From Porphyromonas vaginalis (GTDB taxonomy: Bacteria; Bacteroidota; Bacteroidia; Bacteroidales; Porphyromonadaceae): a stretch of DNA of 64,000 bases. Positions within the stretch are counted from its first letter, which is position 1. Each line of letters begins with the position of its first letter. Positions 54,485-63,277 of the stretch are shown piece by piece. A program made the translations under genes and the position numbers. The stretch is from NCBI RefSeq assembly GCF_958301595.1, contig NZ_CATQJU010000001.1, positions 248,001-312,000 on the forward strand. Direction: 5' to 3'. Below the pieces are notes generated by a model that was given only the letters and a program-made list of their open reading frames with translations, did not search any database and was not told the DNA's origin.

Positions 54485-54922
54485 TTACTTGCGCTTGAAG
54501 GTTAGGCTAGGCTGCCCCGAAGCATCGTGCGTCGAGTAGAGCTTGAGTGTGTTCGCACCATCCATACGAAAGGCCTTAGCCTCCTGCAGAGCTGCTAGGA
54601 AGATACTTTCGTACATCATATTGTGACAATCCATCAGGGTAGACATCATATCTCCGATCTTGATGCGCCCGTCAGAGTGCATTATACACTCACCGCCATA
54701 GCTATTGCAAGCAGCTTGGCCAGAGATACTTGCTCCGCTGATGCTGATAGTAGCTGTCTGAAGCGCATCCTTATTGATCTTGATGCCATCCATGTGCGTA
54801 AGCTCCCAAGAGCTACCGTCGAGTGAGGCCAGATTGATCTTGCTACCGTTCTTACTAGAGCCGCAGCTGACGCAGAGTAGCGTAGTCAACATGAGTAGTG
54901 CTACAAGATAGATTCTCTTCAT
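54485..54922 (-). CDS. META-domain (HslJ-like) lipoprotein, copy 2
   Basis: This 145-residue paralogue of the 53836-54273 protein is identical in residues 1-79 and 107-145. It differs only at residues 80-82 (IMH for FVY), 89, 94, 96, 98, 100 and 106. It lies 27 bp after murI with the same intergenic sequence that precedes copy 1 (54274-54300), so this is probably the original arrangement. The lipobox and META motifs are intact. Confidence 0.85.
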   Translation of the reverse strand: MKRIYLVALLMLTTLLCVSCGSSKNGSKINLASLDGSSWELTHMDGIKINKDALQTATISISGASISGQAACNSYGGECIMHSDGRIKIGDMMSTLMDCHNMMYESIFLAALQEAKAFRMDGANTLKLYSTHDASGQPSLTFKRK

Positions 54923-54949
54923 AGTGATTCGTTTGCTATTGGTTATTCA

Positions 54950-55795
54950 TTAGTATTGTGATAGAGACAGATGCTCTACCGATATGGGTGTGTCAAAGAA
55001 TATGGATGCCGTACGGGAGAAGCGCTCCGTCTGCTCCGTCGTGTAGTAACGTGTCGTGCCTCCACGCGTGAGCTGAGCCGCCATCTCGGGGTGACGTACG
55101 AGGTACTCCTCGAGAGACTTAGCGACCAGTTCGCCCTGGGCCACCACCTTGATCGATGGAGTCAGCAGACGCTGTATCTTAGGCATTAGTATCGGGTAGT
55201 GGGTACAGCCGAGGATGATCGTATCAATCTTCTCATCCTTTGCCAAGAGTCGCTCTAGATGCTTGCGCACGAAGAAGTCGGTCCCCGGGCTATCGCTCTC
55301 ACCCGTCTCCACGATAGGCACCCACAGCGGGCAAGCCTCCTGCACGACCGTCACGTCGGGGTAGAGCTTGTGTATCTCAGCCACATAGCTCTCACTAGAG
55401 ACGGTACCCTCAGTGGCGAGGATGCCCACATGCTTGGTACCCGTGAGCGTGTCGATGCACTCGACCGTCGGGCGGATGATCCCCAGCACACGACGACGCA
55501 TCGAGCCTCCGTCGAGCTTGGGCAGATCCTCTTGCTGTATCTGTCGGAGTGCCTTCGCCGAGGCTGTATTGCAGGCCAAGATGACCAGCGGACAGCCTAG
55601 GTCAAAAAGCCGCTCGACCGCCTCTCGCGTAAACTGATAGACGACACGCATCGACCGCGAGCCATAAGGCGAGCGCGCATTGTCACCAAGATAAACGAAG
55701 TCGTACTGAGGCAGTTGCTCCTGCAGTTTACGCAGGATCGTCAATCCTCCGTACCCTGAGTCAAAAACCCCGATCGGACCCTCTATCTGCTGCAT
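54950..55795 (-). CDS. murI: Glutamate racemase
   Basis: This 281-residue cofactor-independent racemase makes D-glutamate for peptidoglycan. The catalytic Cys regions are visible: FDSGYGGLTIL near residue 10, LACNTASAKALR near 75, and GCTHYPIL near 190. The length is normal. The 3' end is duplicated downstream (54301-54429). Confidence 0.95.
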   Translation of the reverse strand: MQQIEGPIGVFDSGYGGLTILRKLQEQLPQYDFVYLGDNARSPYGSRSMRVVYQFTREAVERLFDLGCPLVILACNTASAKALRQIQQEDLPKLDGGSMRRRVLGIIRPTVECIDTLTGTKHVGILATEGTVSSESYVAEIHKLYPDVTVVQEACPLWVPIVETGESDSPGTDFFVRKHLERLLAKDEKIDTIILGCTHYPILMPKIQRLLTPSIKVVAQGELVAKSLEEYLVRHPEMAAQLTRGGTTRYYTTEQTERFSRTASIFFDTPISVEHLSLSQY

Positions 55796-55859
55796 CTGTG
55801 TATACTATATATTATAGTGTCTAGCTCGAAAAACGGAAGTCGCGCTCGCAACTCCACTC

Positions 55860-55867
55860 CAAAGGTA
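55860..55867 (-). promoter_or_regulatory. murI promoter -7 box
   Basis: The minus strand reads TACCTTTG, 64 bp upstream of murI, with TTAGAGG-type heptamers (55870-55935) lying just upstream, the usual arrangement in this window. Confidence 0.65.
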
Positions 55868-55939
55868 CGAAAAAGAAGTTAGAGGTCAGAAACTAGAGGT
55901 TAGAGGCTGCCCCTAGTGACACTAGTGTATCTGACACGT

Positions 55940-58900
55940 CTAGTGCGCCACGACTACCCGCCGGCTCCCCAGTACTGTGGTGAGGATGTATGTGCCACTA
56001 GGTAGATGTGCCAAGCTGAGCTGGAGCTGACCACTAGCTGGTGTGACTGCCTGTAGCAGTCGCTCCCCCTGCAACGTGTAGAGCGTCACGGGACTTGCGG
56101 TAGGTAGCCCTACCACTGTGAGCTGATCACGTACAGGCATAGGATAGATTGCCCAGTCACTTTGCATTGCCTCCGCAGGCGTATCGATAGCCGTATAAGC
56201 GTTTCCCTGCTGATCAGTGACCGTCCAGCCACGCTGTGCTGCTAGCTTTACCTGCTCTGCTGTACAGACGTTGCCCTCTAGATCAGGTCTAGAGGTGTCG
56301 ATGAGTGCTATGGTACCAGGAGTGGTAGCGGAGCGATCTGGGAGGGACTGAAGCATCTCAGTCATCGCCTCGCCTTTTATCATGCTGTGGCATATAGATA
56401 TATGCTGTAGGAGCGGGGAGGCGTGTGAGAAGTCGGCCTCGACGATTCTCGTGGAGTCGTACTTCTGATCGAAGTCTAGTGCAGTGAAAGCTCCGATGAT
56501 AGCGGTTCTTCCCTGATCGACAGCTCCGTAGATATTATAGACTCCATTTTCGTGCGACAGGCCCATCAGTGTGATACCATAGAGGCGGATCATCTCGGGA
56601 GCCGCTACATCTACCATAAGAGAGTATGAGTAGTCAGATACCTTCTCGAAGGAGACATAGTGCTCCTCGTCAATAGCTGGTGAGAGTTGGTCTACAGCAA
56701 CTAGGGGTAGGGTTAACTCAGACTCTTGCTTTCCGCGGTAAAACTTACCACCACGCTCTAGGACATCAGATAGGCGGATGTGGAGGGAGTAGCCTTGTCC
56801 TTTGGACATTTGCATTGGTCCCCAAGAAGAGGGGTCTATACTATACTTATCCGACCCTTTAGCCTTTAGATCCCGAATAAAATCCCGACCTTTATGCTGC
56901 ACATAGACCTCTCCATTCGCATGATGTAAGAGTTCCCAGTCCAGCACGAGATAACTTCTCGCCCGATCACCTGGATTGGTTACCTCAAAGTCTATAGCAG
57001 TCATCCCTGGGAGATACTCTATAGCCCCCATCATGGATCGCCTAGCGAGGCACTTGAGCGTGGATACCTTGTACACGGGGGTTGTCGATGGGAGGACCTC
57101 CAGACGCTTCGAAGAGCGTAAAGCGTAGCCACTATTGGAGCCGTCGACATCGAGATAGGTTCCCTTGAGGATGATATTGCCCTTGGTGCCAGCGGGAAGC
57201 AGTAGCTTGGAGATCTCTAGCGGCACCTGTTGCCGCTCCTGCGGGTTCATCAGAGCTGAAAGGGCACCGATAGGGGTAAGATCGCCCTTCATATCCTCAA
57301 AGTAGCAGGTCCATGTGGAGTAGTACTCCTCCTTGCTAAGGTTGTCGATGCCGAGCGTGAGCGAACTCTTGCTATAGCCTCGCAAGTTAGGATCTATAAC
57401 ATCTGTCAAAGCAAGCTGTGGCTCCAAGTTTGGCAATGGATAGCTAGCCTTGCCCTCAGCATCAAAGGTGACGAGCACCTCGGAGATACCTCCGTTGCAG
57501 TGCCGTACAGGGATCATCTTGCCGTCATTGCCTGCGTAAGCAAGGGTCACGACGTAGCTCGCACTCCGTGTAGGGAGTCCCAGGTCAGGTAGGTTAACGG
57601 AGGGAATCTTGGATATATTCTTTTGAGAGTAGTCATAAGAGCCCTGAAACTCTAGCTCTTGCTCATCACTAGCAGCCCCGTAGTAAGTCTCTGCGCCCTC
57701 CTTTGCAGGCGTTATGGAGAGACAAAACTTCGTCTTGTACCTCACGGCTGAGGTTAGCTCGAGGACCACGTTTCGGAGCTCGATCGTTGCATTGTCCTCA
57801 CACGACACCTCTAGGGAGATGGCCGATACATCCTCACTGACGGTGCGCTTAGAGGAGCCATCACGGTCTGGCTCTATACCGACCATGATCTCCTGATAGT
57901 CATTGTACCCATCGTAGGAAGATCCGCCACCAGTACCTAGCGCATCAGGATTGATCGCATAGAGGAGGAAGTAGTTATCGGCCATGCCGTTCCATCCTAG
58001 ATTAATATGGAAGTAGCCGTCCTGCTTATAGCCATCGCAGACGAAGGCGTGACCGACCGTGCTACTGGCTCCTGCGTAGTAGACGGGGCGCCCCTCGTTG
58101 AGTTCCTTGGCGATGATGTCCATCCAGTCCGCAATCTTGTAGTTCATACGACTGAGTAGCTGGATATTCTTCTTGTACTTAAAGTACTTCTGCAGGCCCT
58201 CCTTGGGATACTGAGAGAAGGCACCACTCCCCTCAGGGCTATACTGCATCTCTGAGATGACTCCTACATGATAGCACAGCGTAGAGAGCGCATCGGTCAC
58301 ATCTTGTGGCTCATACCGCGGATTAGGACGTTTAGGCATTTTTGCCCAGTTGTAGGAAGTCTGTGAGAAGTCTACACGATGCTCAGTGCCATCCTTCTCC
58401 TTATACTCGCAGATCCCCACACCCTTGTCAGGCCATCGATGATAGCGGAGGATCTGCGAGAGAGCCGTTGCGACACAGCCCACCACAGAGCGACCGTTCT
58501 TATCGGGACAAAGCGTATTGAAGGGGTAACCCTGCCCCCATTGAATATCGCCAAGTAGCGGAGGCACCCCCTCAGGGCGTAGCTGTGAGGTGCGTGGCAT
58601 CTCTACGGGCTCGCCACGCTCTACTAAGTATTGTAGAGAGGCTCGCACCTGAGCGAGAAAGGAGGCGATGTGCTCTGGTTGCTCTTCATCAGGAAGGAAG
58701 GCTCCTGCGTCAGCATAGGCGATCACCTCAGGCAGTAGATCATCGCCCGAGATCATCACATAGCCTCGCTCGCCACCTATATTATATACGTAATAGGCGG
58801 AGGCTAGCGTCTGCACAGCTGGAGCCGCTGTCTGGCGACGTGCAGACACACCGCCAGCGTCAGCGGCTGGAGCTGACACAAGAGTCAGCAAGGGCGTGGC

Positions 58901-59059
58901 TGCTGAGCGTAGTGCAGCTAGCTCTCTATGGCTCAGGTGCTGTGTGGTGTATTGCTCGGCTATGAGGCGAGCCTGCTGCTCTGTGCGGGGCTTAGCCCAT
59001 AGTGTACTCACACTGAGTATTAGCGCTAAGGCTAGGAAGGAGAAAAAGCGTTGGGTCAT
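55940..59059 (-). CDS. C10-family cysteine protease with T9SS sorting domain
   Basis: The 1039-residue protein is of the streptopain/PrtT type. A Sec signal peptide ends TLWA (about residue 22). An inhibitory Spi-like propeptide region follows (to about 160), then the protease domain with catalytic Cys195 in VVGCVATALSQ and His337 in VGHAFVCDGY, followed by INLGWNGMADNYF. The long middle is beta-rich with Ig-like stretches. The last 75-80 residues (IYPMPVRDQLTVVGL...VTLYTLQGERLL...GTYILTTV) are a T9SS sorting domain. It is expected to be secreted or attached to the surface and to degrade host proteins. Its promoter is at 59087-59094. Confidence 0.9.
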   Translation of the reverse strand: MTQRFFSFLALALILSVSTLWAKPRTEQQARLIAEQYTTQHLSHRELAALRSAATPLLTLVSAPAADAGGVSARRQTAAPAVQTLASAYYVYNIGGERGYVMISGDDLLPEVIAYADAGAFLPDEEQPEHIASFLAQVRASLQYLVERGEPVEMPRTSQLRPEGVPPLLGDIQWGQGYPFNTLCPDKNGRSVVGCVATALSQILRYHRWPDKGVGICEYKEKDGTEHRVDFSQTSYNWAKMPKRPNPRYEPQDVTDALSTLCYHVGVISEMQYSPEGSGAFSQYPKEGLQKYFKYKKNIQLLSRMNYKIADWMDIIAKELNEGRPVYYAGASSTVGHAFVCDGYKQDGYFHINLGWNGMADNYFLLYAINPDALGTGGGSSYDGYNDYQEIMVGIEPDRDGSSKRTVSEDVSAISLEVSCEDNATIELRNVVLELTSAVRYKTKFCLSITPAKEGAETYYGAASDEQELEFQGSYDYSQKNISKIPSVNLPDLGLPTRSASYVVTLAYAGNDGKMIPVRHCNGGISEVLVTFDAEGKASYPLPNLEPQLALTDVIDPNLRGYSKSSLTLGIDNLSKEEYYSTWTCYFEDMKGDLTPIGALSALMNPQERQQVPLEISKLLLPAGTKGNIILKGTYLDVDGSNSGYALRSSKRLEVLPSTTPVYKVSTLKCLARRSMMGAIEYLPGMTAIDFEVTNPGDRARSYLVLDWELLHHANGEVYVQHKGRDFIRDLKAKGSDKYSIDPSSWGPMQMSKGQGYSLHIRLSDVLERGGKFYRGKQESELTLPLVAVDQLSPAIDEEHYVSFEKVSDYSYSLMVDVAAPEMIRLYGITLMGLSHENGVYNIYGAVDQGRTAIIGAFTALDFDQKYDSTRIVEADFSHASPLLQHISICHSMIKGEAMTEMLQSLPDRSATTPGTIALIDTSRPDLEGNVCTAEQVKLAAQRGWTVTDQQGNAYTAIDTPAEAMQSDWAIYPMPVRDQLTVVGLPTASPVTLYTLQGERLLQAVTPASGQLQLSLAHLPSGTYILTTVLGSRRVVVAH

Positions 59060-59086
59060 ATCATTGCGACGTTTTTATCTGGGGAG

Positions 59087-59094
59087 CAAAAGTA
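59087..59094 (-). promoter_or_regulatory. C10 protease promoter -7 box
   Basis: The minus strand reads TACTTTTG followed by C, 28 bp upstream of the start. The rest of the 350-bp gap to rpmB (59060-59409) contains a solo TGCAACAGTCTC MITE end near 59134 and the rpmB promoter region; otherwise I see nothing. Confidence 0.6.
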
Positions 59095-59305
59095 ATACAA
59101 TTTTGCTACGTAGAGCGTGTTGTCTTTTGCAACAGTCTCACGTAGTAACGCTTTAGGTCTTATCTAGAGCCTCAGCACAACGCTCACGTACATCCTGTGG
59201 CAAATAGCTCAAAGAGCTTTATCAGAGTAGCTTTTCAGCCCTTCACAGAGATGCCAATTGCCCAAGCCTAAGCCAGGAGCATTTGTTTTTGTCAAAATAA
59301 TTGCG

Positions 59306-59313
59306 TTACTTTG
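59306..59313 (+). promoter_or_regulatory. rpmB operon promoter -7 box
   Basis: TTACTTTG followed by C is one base off the TAnnTTTG consensus. TTG (59289-59291) lies upstream. The leader to rpmB is about 90 nt. Confidence 0.45.
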
Positions 59314-59409
59314 CAGTCTGATTGCAGACCCACACCAGATGATGCTAATGGATGGGGCTGTGTCGATCTCAGAAACATCGTAGAAGTATAAAAGAAATAC
59401 CACACCGTC

Positions 59410-59658
59410 ATGTCTAAGATATGTCAGATTACCGGTAAGAAGGCTATGGTGGGCAACAATGTATCCCACTCAAAGCGTCGCACGAAGCGCACCTTTGACG
59501 TTAACCTCTTCCGCAAGAAGTTTTACTGGCCCGAGGAGGATCGCTGGATCTCCCTCAAGGTCTCAGCAGCTGGGCTCAGGCTCATCAACCGCGTAGGACT
59601 CAACGAGGCTCTGCGCCGTGCTAGCGATGCGGGCTACCTAAGCATCAAGAGCAAGTAA
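59410..59658 (+). CDS. rpmB: 50S ribosomal protein L28
   Basis: The 82-residue protein begins [27 protein letters not shown] (in parts), typical of L28, with RLINRVGL in the C-terminal half. It forms an operon with rpmG and the DUF4295 gene. Confidence 0.96.
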   Translation: MSKICQITGKKAMVGNNVSHSKRRTKRTFDVNLFRKKFYWPEEDRWISLKVSAAGLRLINRVGLNEALRRASDAGYLSIKSK

Positions 59659-59689
59659 ACCACTCACTCCTTAATCACACTCATTTACT

Positions 59690-59878
59690 ATGGCTAAGAA
59701 AGGTAAAGGCGATCGAGTACAGGTAATACTCGAGTGCACAGAGCACAAAGAGAGTGGCATGCCAGGCACCTCTCGCTACGTCACGACTAAGAATAGAAAG
59801 AATACCACACAGCGCCTAGAGCTCAAGAAGTACAATCCGATACTCAAGCGCTACACGCTACACCGTGAGATTAAGTAA
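59690..59878 (+). CDS. rpmG: 50S ribosomal protein L33
   Basis: The 62-residue protein has the L33 fold signature [11 protein letters not shown]...[11 protein letters not shown]...[18 protein letters not shown] (in parts). It lacks the CxxC pairs, a zinc-free (C-) form. It lies 31 bp after rpmB. Confidence 0.95.
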   Translation: MAKKGKGDRVQVILECTEHKESGMPGTSRYVTTKNRKNTTQRLELKKYNPILKRYTLHREIK

Positions 59879-59920
59879 TCATCTCTCCCCTTCCAACTAA
59901 CAAAATAAGAACTAAGTACA

Positions 59921-60073
59921 ATGGCTAAGAAATCGGTCGCAACCTTTAGAACGGGCGATGGTCGCTCATACTCGAAGGTTATCAAGATGGTCAAGTCGCC
60001 TAAGACTGGTGCTTATACCTTCCAAGAGGAGATGGTACCAAATGACCACGTACAGGACTTCCTCAAGAAGTAA
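59921..60073 (+). CDS. DUF4295-domain small ribosome-linked protein
   Basis: The ATG at 59921 opens a 50-residue frame ending TAA at 60071-60073. The product starts MAKKSVATFRTGDGRSYSKV and continues with KMVKSPKTGAYTFQEEMV. This is DUF4295, which in Bacteroidetes nearly always follows rpmB-rpmG and is thought to be ribosome associated. The start codon lies 42 bp after the rpmG stop. Confidence 0.9.
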   Translation: MAKKSVATFRTGDGRSYSKVIKMVKSPKTGAYTFQEEMVPNDHVQDFLKK

Positions 60074-60362
60074 CCTGAACAAGCTTATCATAGAGACGCT
60101 ACCATAGAGGCGGGACTACACACGCACCCGCTCTACTCGGTGAGCGCACATCATACGGAGAGCATAGATACAAGATGTCGTATCTATGCTCTCTTGCTGT
60201 ATAGATCGAAAGCTTGCGCCACTCGTACGGCCTCCCCCACCACCTAGACTCCGCTGATCGCTTTGTCGAGAAGAGCATCTAGGCAAACACTGCGCCAGAT
60301 CGCAACAACATTTTAGAACCAACTACACATCGAAACAGAGCTGTGTCGGGAAAAAGTGATTT

Positions 60363-60535
60363 CCACGTGGATGTTTCGAAATACCCACGTGGAAAAAGAA
60401 AATTCTCCACGTGGGCGCGAAATAAAACTTCGGAAGAATGAAATGAAACTTCGGAGGAATCAAATGAAACTTCGGAGGAATTTTTTGACGCCCACGTGGA
60501 GATTTGAGATTCCCCACGTGGATATTCGAGAAAGG
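60363..60535 (+). repeat. Palindromic-unit array, class A, copy 3 (permuted)
   Basis: Eight units, total 173 bp, but in the order A A A B B B A A instead of A A B B B A A A. Cores are CCACGTGG (five) and TTCGGAAGAA/TTCGGAGGAA (three). Confidence 0.9.
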
Positions 60536-60619
60536 AGGGAATCGGACGAATTTCCCCGTAAAGATATGTAAATAGAGATCGGAGGTTAGAGTCCAAAGAT
60601 TAGAGGTATCGGAGCGATA

Positions 60620-60871
60620 CGACCGCAAGCGGTCGGACGAATCATACCCCCCAGTCGGAGGGGCTACGCCCCGAACGACTGGGGGTAGGAGTGCCATGTG
60701 AAGTAAGCGACCTCCCCATTGTGGGAGGTCGGACTGGAGCTGTAACTATAAGCTGCGTCTAGTCCGACCCACAAGGGGTCGATAAGCTGCTATCGTCTTG
60801 TCCCCGTGGGTCGTTCGGGGCTTTGCCCCTCCGACCCACGGCTATGATTCGTCGGACCTCTTGCGAGGTCC
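60620..60871. repeat. Chain-of-hairpins element, copy 3 (nested)
   Basis: It has the same five inverted repeats as at 10595 and 11071. The inner stem of the second hairpin is GGGGC/GCCCC here but GGAGC/GCTCC in the other two, a compensatory pair of changes. The first loop is CAAG instead of CTTG. It interrupts composite repeat copy 3. Confidence 0.8.
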
Positions 60872-61144
60872 TATCCATCAGGGCGGATCGGAGGGTAGAT
60901 TAGAGATTAGAGGTTAGAAGTTAGAGATCGGAGTCCCGATAGCTCCGATGGCTCTGATGACTCCGATAGCTCTGATGACTCCGATCACTCCAGCTAACAG
61001 CCAATCCATGGCTGACACATTATTATATATAGTGAGCTCATCTCTGCCTCGCTTGTCGCTTATATCTAGCTTCTGACAGGACGATTACAATGCGTCTGCC
61101 CTGAGAGGAGCACCCAAAGTCTAGGAGATGTGACGGAGTTTTTG

Positions 61145-61152
61145 TATTTTTG
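61145..61152 (+). promoter_or_regulatory. Nucleoside phosphorylase promoter -7 box
   Basis: TATTTTTG fits TAnnTTTG and lies 34 bp upstream of the ATG at 61187. It lies inside the longer open frame that begins at 61130, so the shorter start is preferred. Confidence 0.55.
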
Positions 61153-61186
61153 GAGAGTCATCATTTACTACAAACGAAATACAACT

Positions 61187-62074
61187 ATGAGTACACAGAA
61201 TCGCATCATACCTCCCAGCGAACTGATCGTCAATGACGATGGTTCGATCTTTCACCTTCATCTGAAGCCTGAGCAACTGGCTGACAAGATCATCCTCTGT
61301 GGCGATCCGTCTCGTGTGGACTTGATCGCATCACACTTTGACTCTCACGAGTGCTCGGTGAGCAATCGTGAGTTTCACACCATCACAGGGACTTATCGTG
61401 GCAAGCGAATCACGGTACAGAGCCACGGCATAGGCTGTGACAACATCGAGATCGTCATCAACGAGCTAGATGCGCTCGCCAATATCGACTTAGAGACTCG
61501 CCAAGTACGTCCTAACCACCGCAAGCTGACCATGGTACGTGTGGGTACCAGTGGCGGTCTGCAGCCTGAGACGCCAATAGGCACTTACGTCGCAGCACAC
61601 AAGGCGATCGGCTTCGAGGGGTCGCTCTTTTTCTATGCCAATACGGAGGCGATACGCGACCTACCTTTTGAGGCTGCGCTCAAGGAGCAGCTACAGTGGC
61701 CAATCAAGGGACTCGATCCCTACGTAGTCAACTGTAGTGAGTCGCTCTACCAGCAGATCGTCGGCGACTACGGAGACATCGTGCGTGGCTGTACGATCGC
61801 TGCCAACGGATTTTACGCACCTCAGGGACGACAGCTACGCCTGCCACTTGCTGACCCGACGCTAAATCAGAAGATCGAGGCCTTTGAGTATCAAGGACAG
61901 CACATCACCAACTTTGAGATGGAGTCGGCTGCCCTCAGTGGTATCGGTAGCCTCCTCGGACACGACACGCTGACTGTCTGCTACATCATCGCAGGGCGTC
62001 AGAACCTGAATATGAATACCAACTACAAGCAAGGCATTGACGGACTCATCGAGCTAGTCCTAGAGCGTATCTAA
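61187..62074 (+). CDS. Nucleoside phosphorylase (uridine phosphorylase-like)
   Basis: I start at the ATG at 61187 (295 residues), because the frame upstream covers the promoter. This is a PNP/UDP-family enzyme with the phosphate-binding GDPSRV (about residue 42), MVRVGTSGGLQPETPIGT near 115, and the nucleoside-binding NFEMESAALSGIGSLLGH (in parts) near 240. It splits a nucleoside to base and ribose-1-phosphate. Uridine is the likeliest substrate, but the family is hard to separate by eye. Confidence 0.85.
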   Translation: MSTQNRIIPPSELIVNDDGSIFHLHLKPEQLADKIILCGDPSRVDLIASHFDSHECSVSNREFHTITGTYRGKRITVQSHGIGCDNIEIVINELDALANIDLETRQVRPNHRKLTMVRVGTSGGLQPETPIGTYVAAHKAIGFEGSLFFYANTEAIRDLPFEAALKEQLQWPIKGLDPYVVNCSESLYQQIVGDYGDIVRGCTIAANGFYAPQGRQLRLPLADPTLNQKIEAFEYQGQHITNFEMESAALSGIGSLLGHDTLTVCYIIAGRQNLNMNTNYKQGIDGLIELVLERI

Positions 62075-62143
62075 CAACAAGTAGAAGTAGCGTTTAACTG
62101 AAAGTTAATCGGTCCTTCGGCTTGTCGTATGACTATTTTTTTG

Positions 62144-62151
62144 TACCTTTA
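62144..62151 (+). promoter_or_regulatory. YtxH-gene promoter -7 box
   Basis: TACCTTTA differs from the consensus only in the last base. TTG at 62122-62124 lies 19 bp upstream, the optimal spacing. The leader to the gene is about 140 nt. Confidence 0.55.
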
Positions 62152-62223
62152 GAGTGTCAAGGTGATTTCTCCTACTTTTACCCTTATATAGTAAATAGGA
62201 GTAAGGGAGTACATCGAGACACT

Positions 62224-62250
62224 CTCTAGATCGTCAGATGCGATCTAGAG
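62224..62250 (+). promoter_or_regulatory. Leader hairpin before the YtxH gene
   Basis: CTCTAGATCG (62224-62233) pairs perfectly with CGATCTAGAG (62241-62250) around a 7-nt loop. It lies in the long 5' leader about 50 nt before the start codon. Confidence 0.5.
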
Positions 62251-62301
62251 AATGCATAAGCAAGGATAAATTATATTCACAAATCAAACAACAGAACAGA
62301 T

Positions 62302-62625
62302 ATGAATAACACAGGACGTATCGCATTAGGCATTGCCCTCGGTGCTGCTATCGGTGCAGCCATCACTTACCTCTCTGACCGTGACAAGCGTGATCGTCTC
62401 TATGACGACCTCAGCACCACGGCAGACCGCACACGCGACTCGCTCGTAGAGGGATACTATGAGGCTAAGGATCGTTTTGAGACCTATCGCGACAAGCTAC
62501 AAAAGCGTGGCGCGAAGTTTGCCGAGGAGGTTGAGGAGCAGTTCGATGAGACTGTGGACAAGGCTAAGGAGACAGCCAGCAAAGCTAAAGAGACTGTCGA
62601 GGAAGCTAAAAAGGCAGTCAAGTAA
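62302..62625 (+). CDS. YtxH-domain envelope stress-type protein
   Basis: The 107-residue protein has an N-terminal Gly/Ala-rich hydrophobic segment (ALGIALGAAIGAAITYL, about residues 8-24) and a long, charged, helical tail rich in Lys, Glu and Ala, as in YtxH/apolipoprotein-like proteins. In other bacteria such genes are stress-induced. It heads a set with a holin-like and a basic protein, though a strong terminator lies between it and the next gene. Confidence 0.78.
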   Translation: MNNTGRIALGIALGAAIGAAITYLSDRDKRDRLYDDLSTTADRTRDSLVEGYYEAKDRFETYRDKLQKRGAKFAEEVEEQFDETVDKAKETASKAKETVEEAKKAVK

Positions 62626-62675
62626 GCTCTCAAACTGAGACAATCTCCATTGAGCAATACAGACTCAAGAGAACT

Positions 62676-62755
62676 AAAAGGGTAGCACGCTCATCCGCAC
62701 AAGGGGACCACGGGTCACCGACGACAGATGAGTACGCTACCCTTTTGTTTTTGCT
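62676..62755 (+). terminator. Strong terminator after the YtxH gene
   Basis: AAAAGGGTAGC and GCTCATC arms pair with GATGAG and GCTACCCTTTT across a large GC-rich loop, followed by GTTTTTGC. The stem is about 19 bp with one mismatch. Confidence 0.85.
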
Positions 62756-62795
62756 TTCTATCCTCTGATCTCTAACATCTAACTTCTAACACCCT

Positions 62796-63263
62796 ATGGA
62801 AGACTTCAAGATATCTCGCTTTATCCATCACACCAAGGAGTACCTCAAGGCGTACGCTCGCCGAGCAATCTACTCGAGCACCGACGCGGGCATGAAGCTC
62901 GCTGGTAATCTCCTCACGATACTTCTAGTATTGTCGCTCATGCCGTTTGTGATCATACTCCTACTCTTCGCTGGAGTAGCTGGGATCAACACTTGGCTGG
63001 AGCTGGGCTGGGGATGGAGCTTCCTCATAGGTGCTGGAGTCTTACTACTACTGGTAGTCATCACGCTATTACTGCGCAAAGTCATCGTACGCACCATCAG
63101 CACCAGCATCTATCGCAAGATATACGACTCGCTAAGCAAGCTCGACGACAAGCTACGTCCACAGCCTATGCCATCAGACGTGGAGGACTCGAGCTACACA
63201 GCTAATGAAGGCAAAGAAGCCATCACACCCACCGACGAAGGACCCACCACGCTAACCCGCTAA
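62796..63263 (+). CDS. Phage holin family-like membrane protein
   Basis: The 155-residue protein has two strong transmembrane segments (about residues 34-60 and 69-92) flanked by charged helices, matching the holin-superfamily (DUF1469-like) proteins that follow YtxH genes in Bacteroidetes. There is no lysis cassette or phage gene nearby, so a cell-envelope role is more likely than phage lysis. The next gene starts 14 bp downstream. Confidence 0.7.
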   Translation: MEDFKISRFIHHTKEYLKAYARRAIYSSTDAGMKLAGNLLTILLVLSLMPFVIILLLFAGVAGINTWLELGWGWSFLIGAGVLLLLVVITLLLRKVIVRTISTSIYRKIYDSLSKLDDKLRPQPMPSDVEDSSYTANEGKEAITPTDEGPTTLTR

Positions 63264-63277
63264 CCTGACCATCTAAC

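Larger units (their letters stand above)
60304..61104 (+). mobile_element. Composite repeat, copy 3, interrupted by the chain-of-hairpins element
   Basis: The left part (array at 60363-60535, GAATCGGACGAATTTCC segment, heptamers) matches copies 1 and 2. The heptamer block is then split by the chain-of-hairpins repeat (60620-60871) and resumes at about 60897 with heptamers, period-9 and period-8 repeats, the TATATATAGTG segment and the TGCGTCTGCCCTGA end. The gap between the DUF4295 gene and this element (60074-60303) shows no gene. Confidence 0.7.

Noticed and set aside
62796-63263. Prophage lysis gene
   Set aside because: Only the holin-like fold suggests it. No phage structural, integrase or endolysin genes are nearby, and the YtxH context fits a chromosomal envelope operon.
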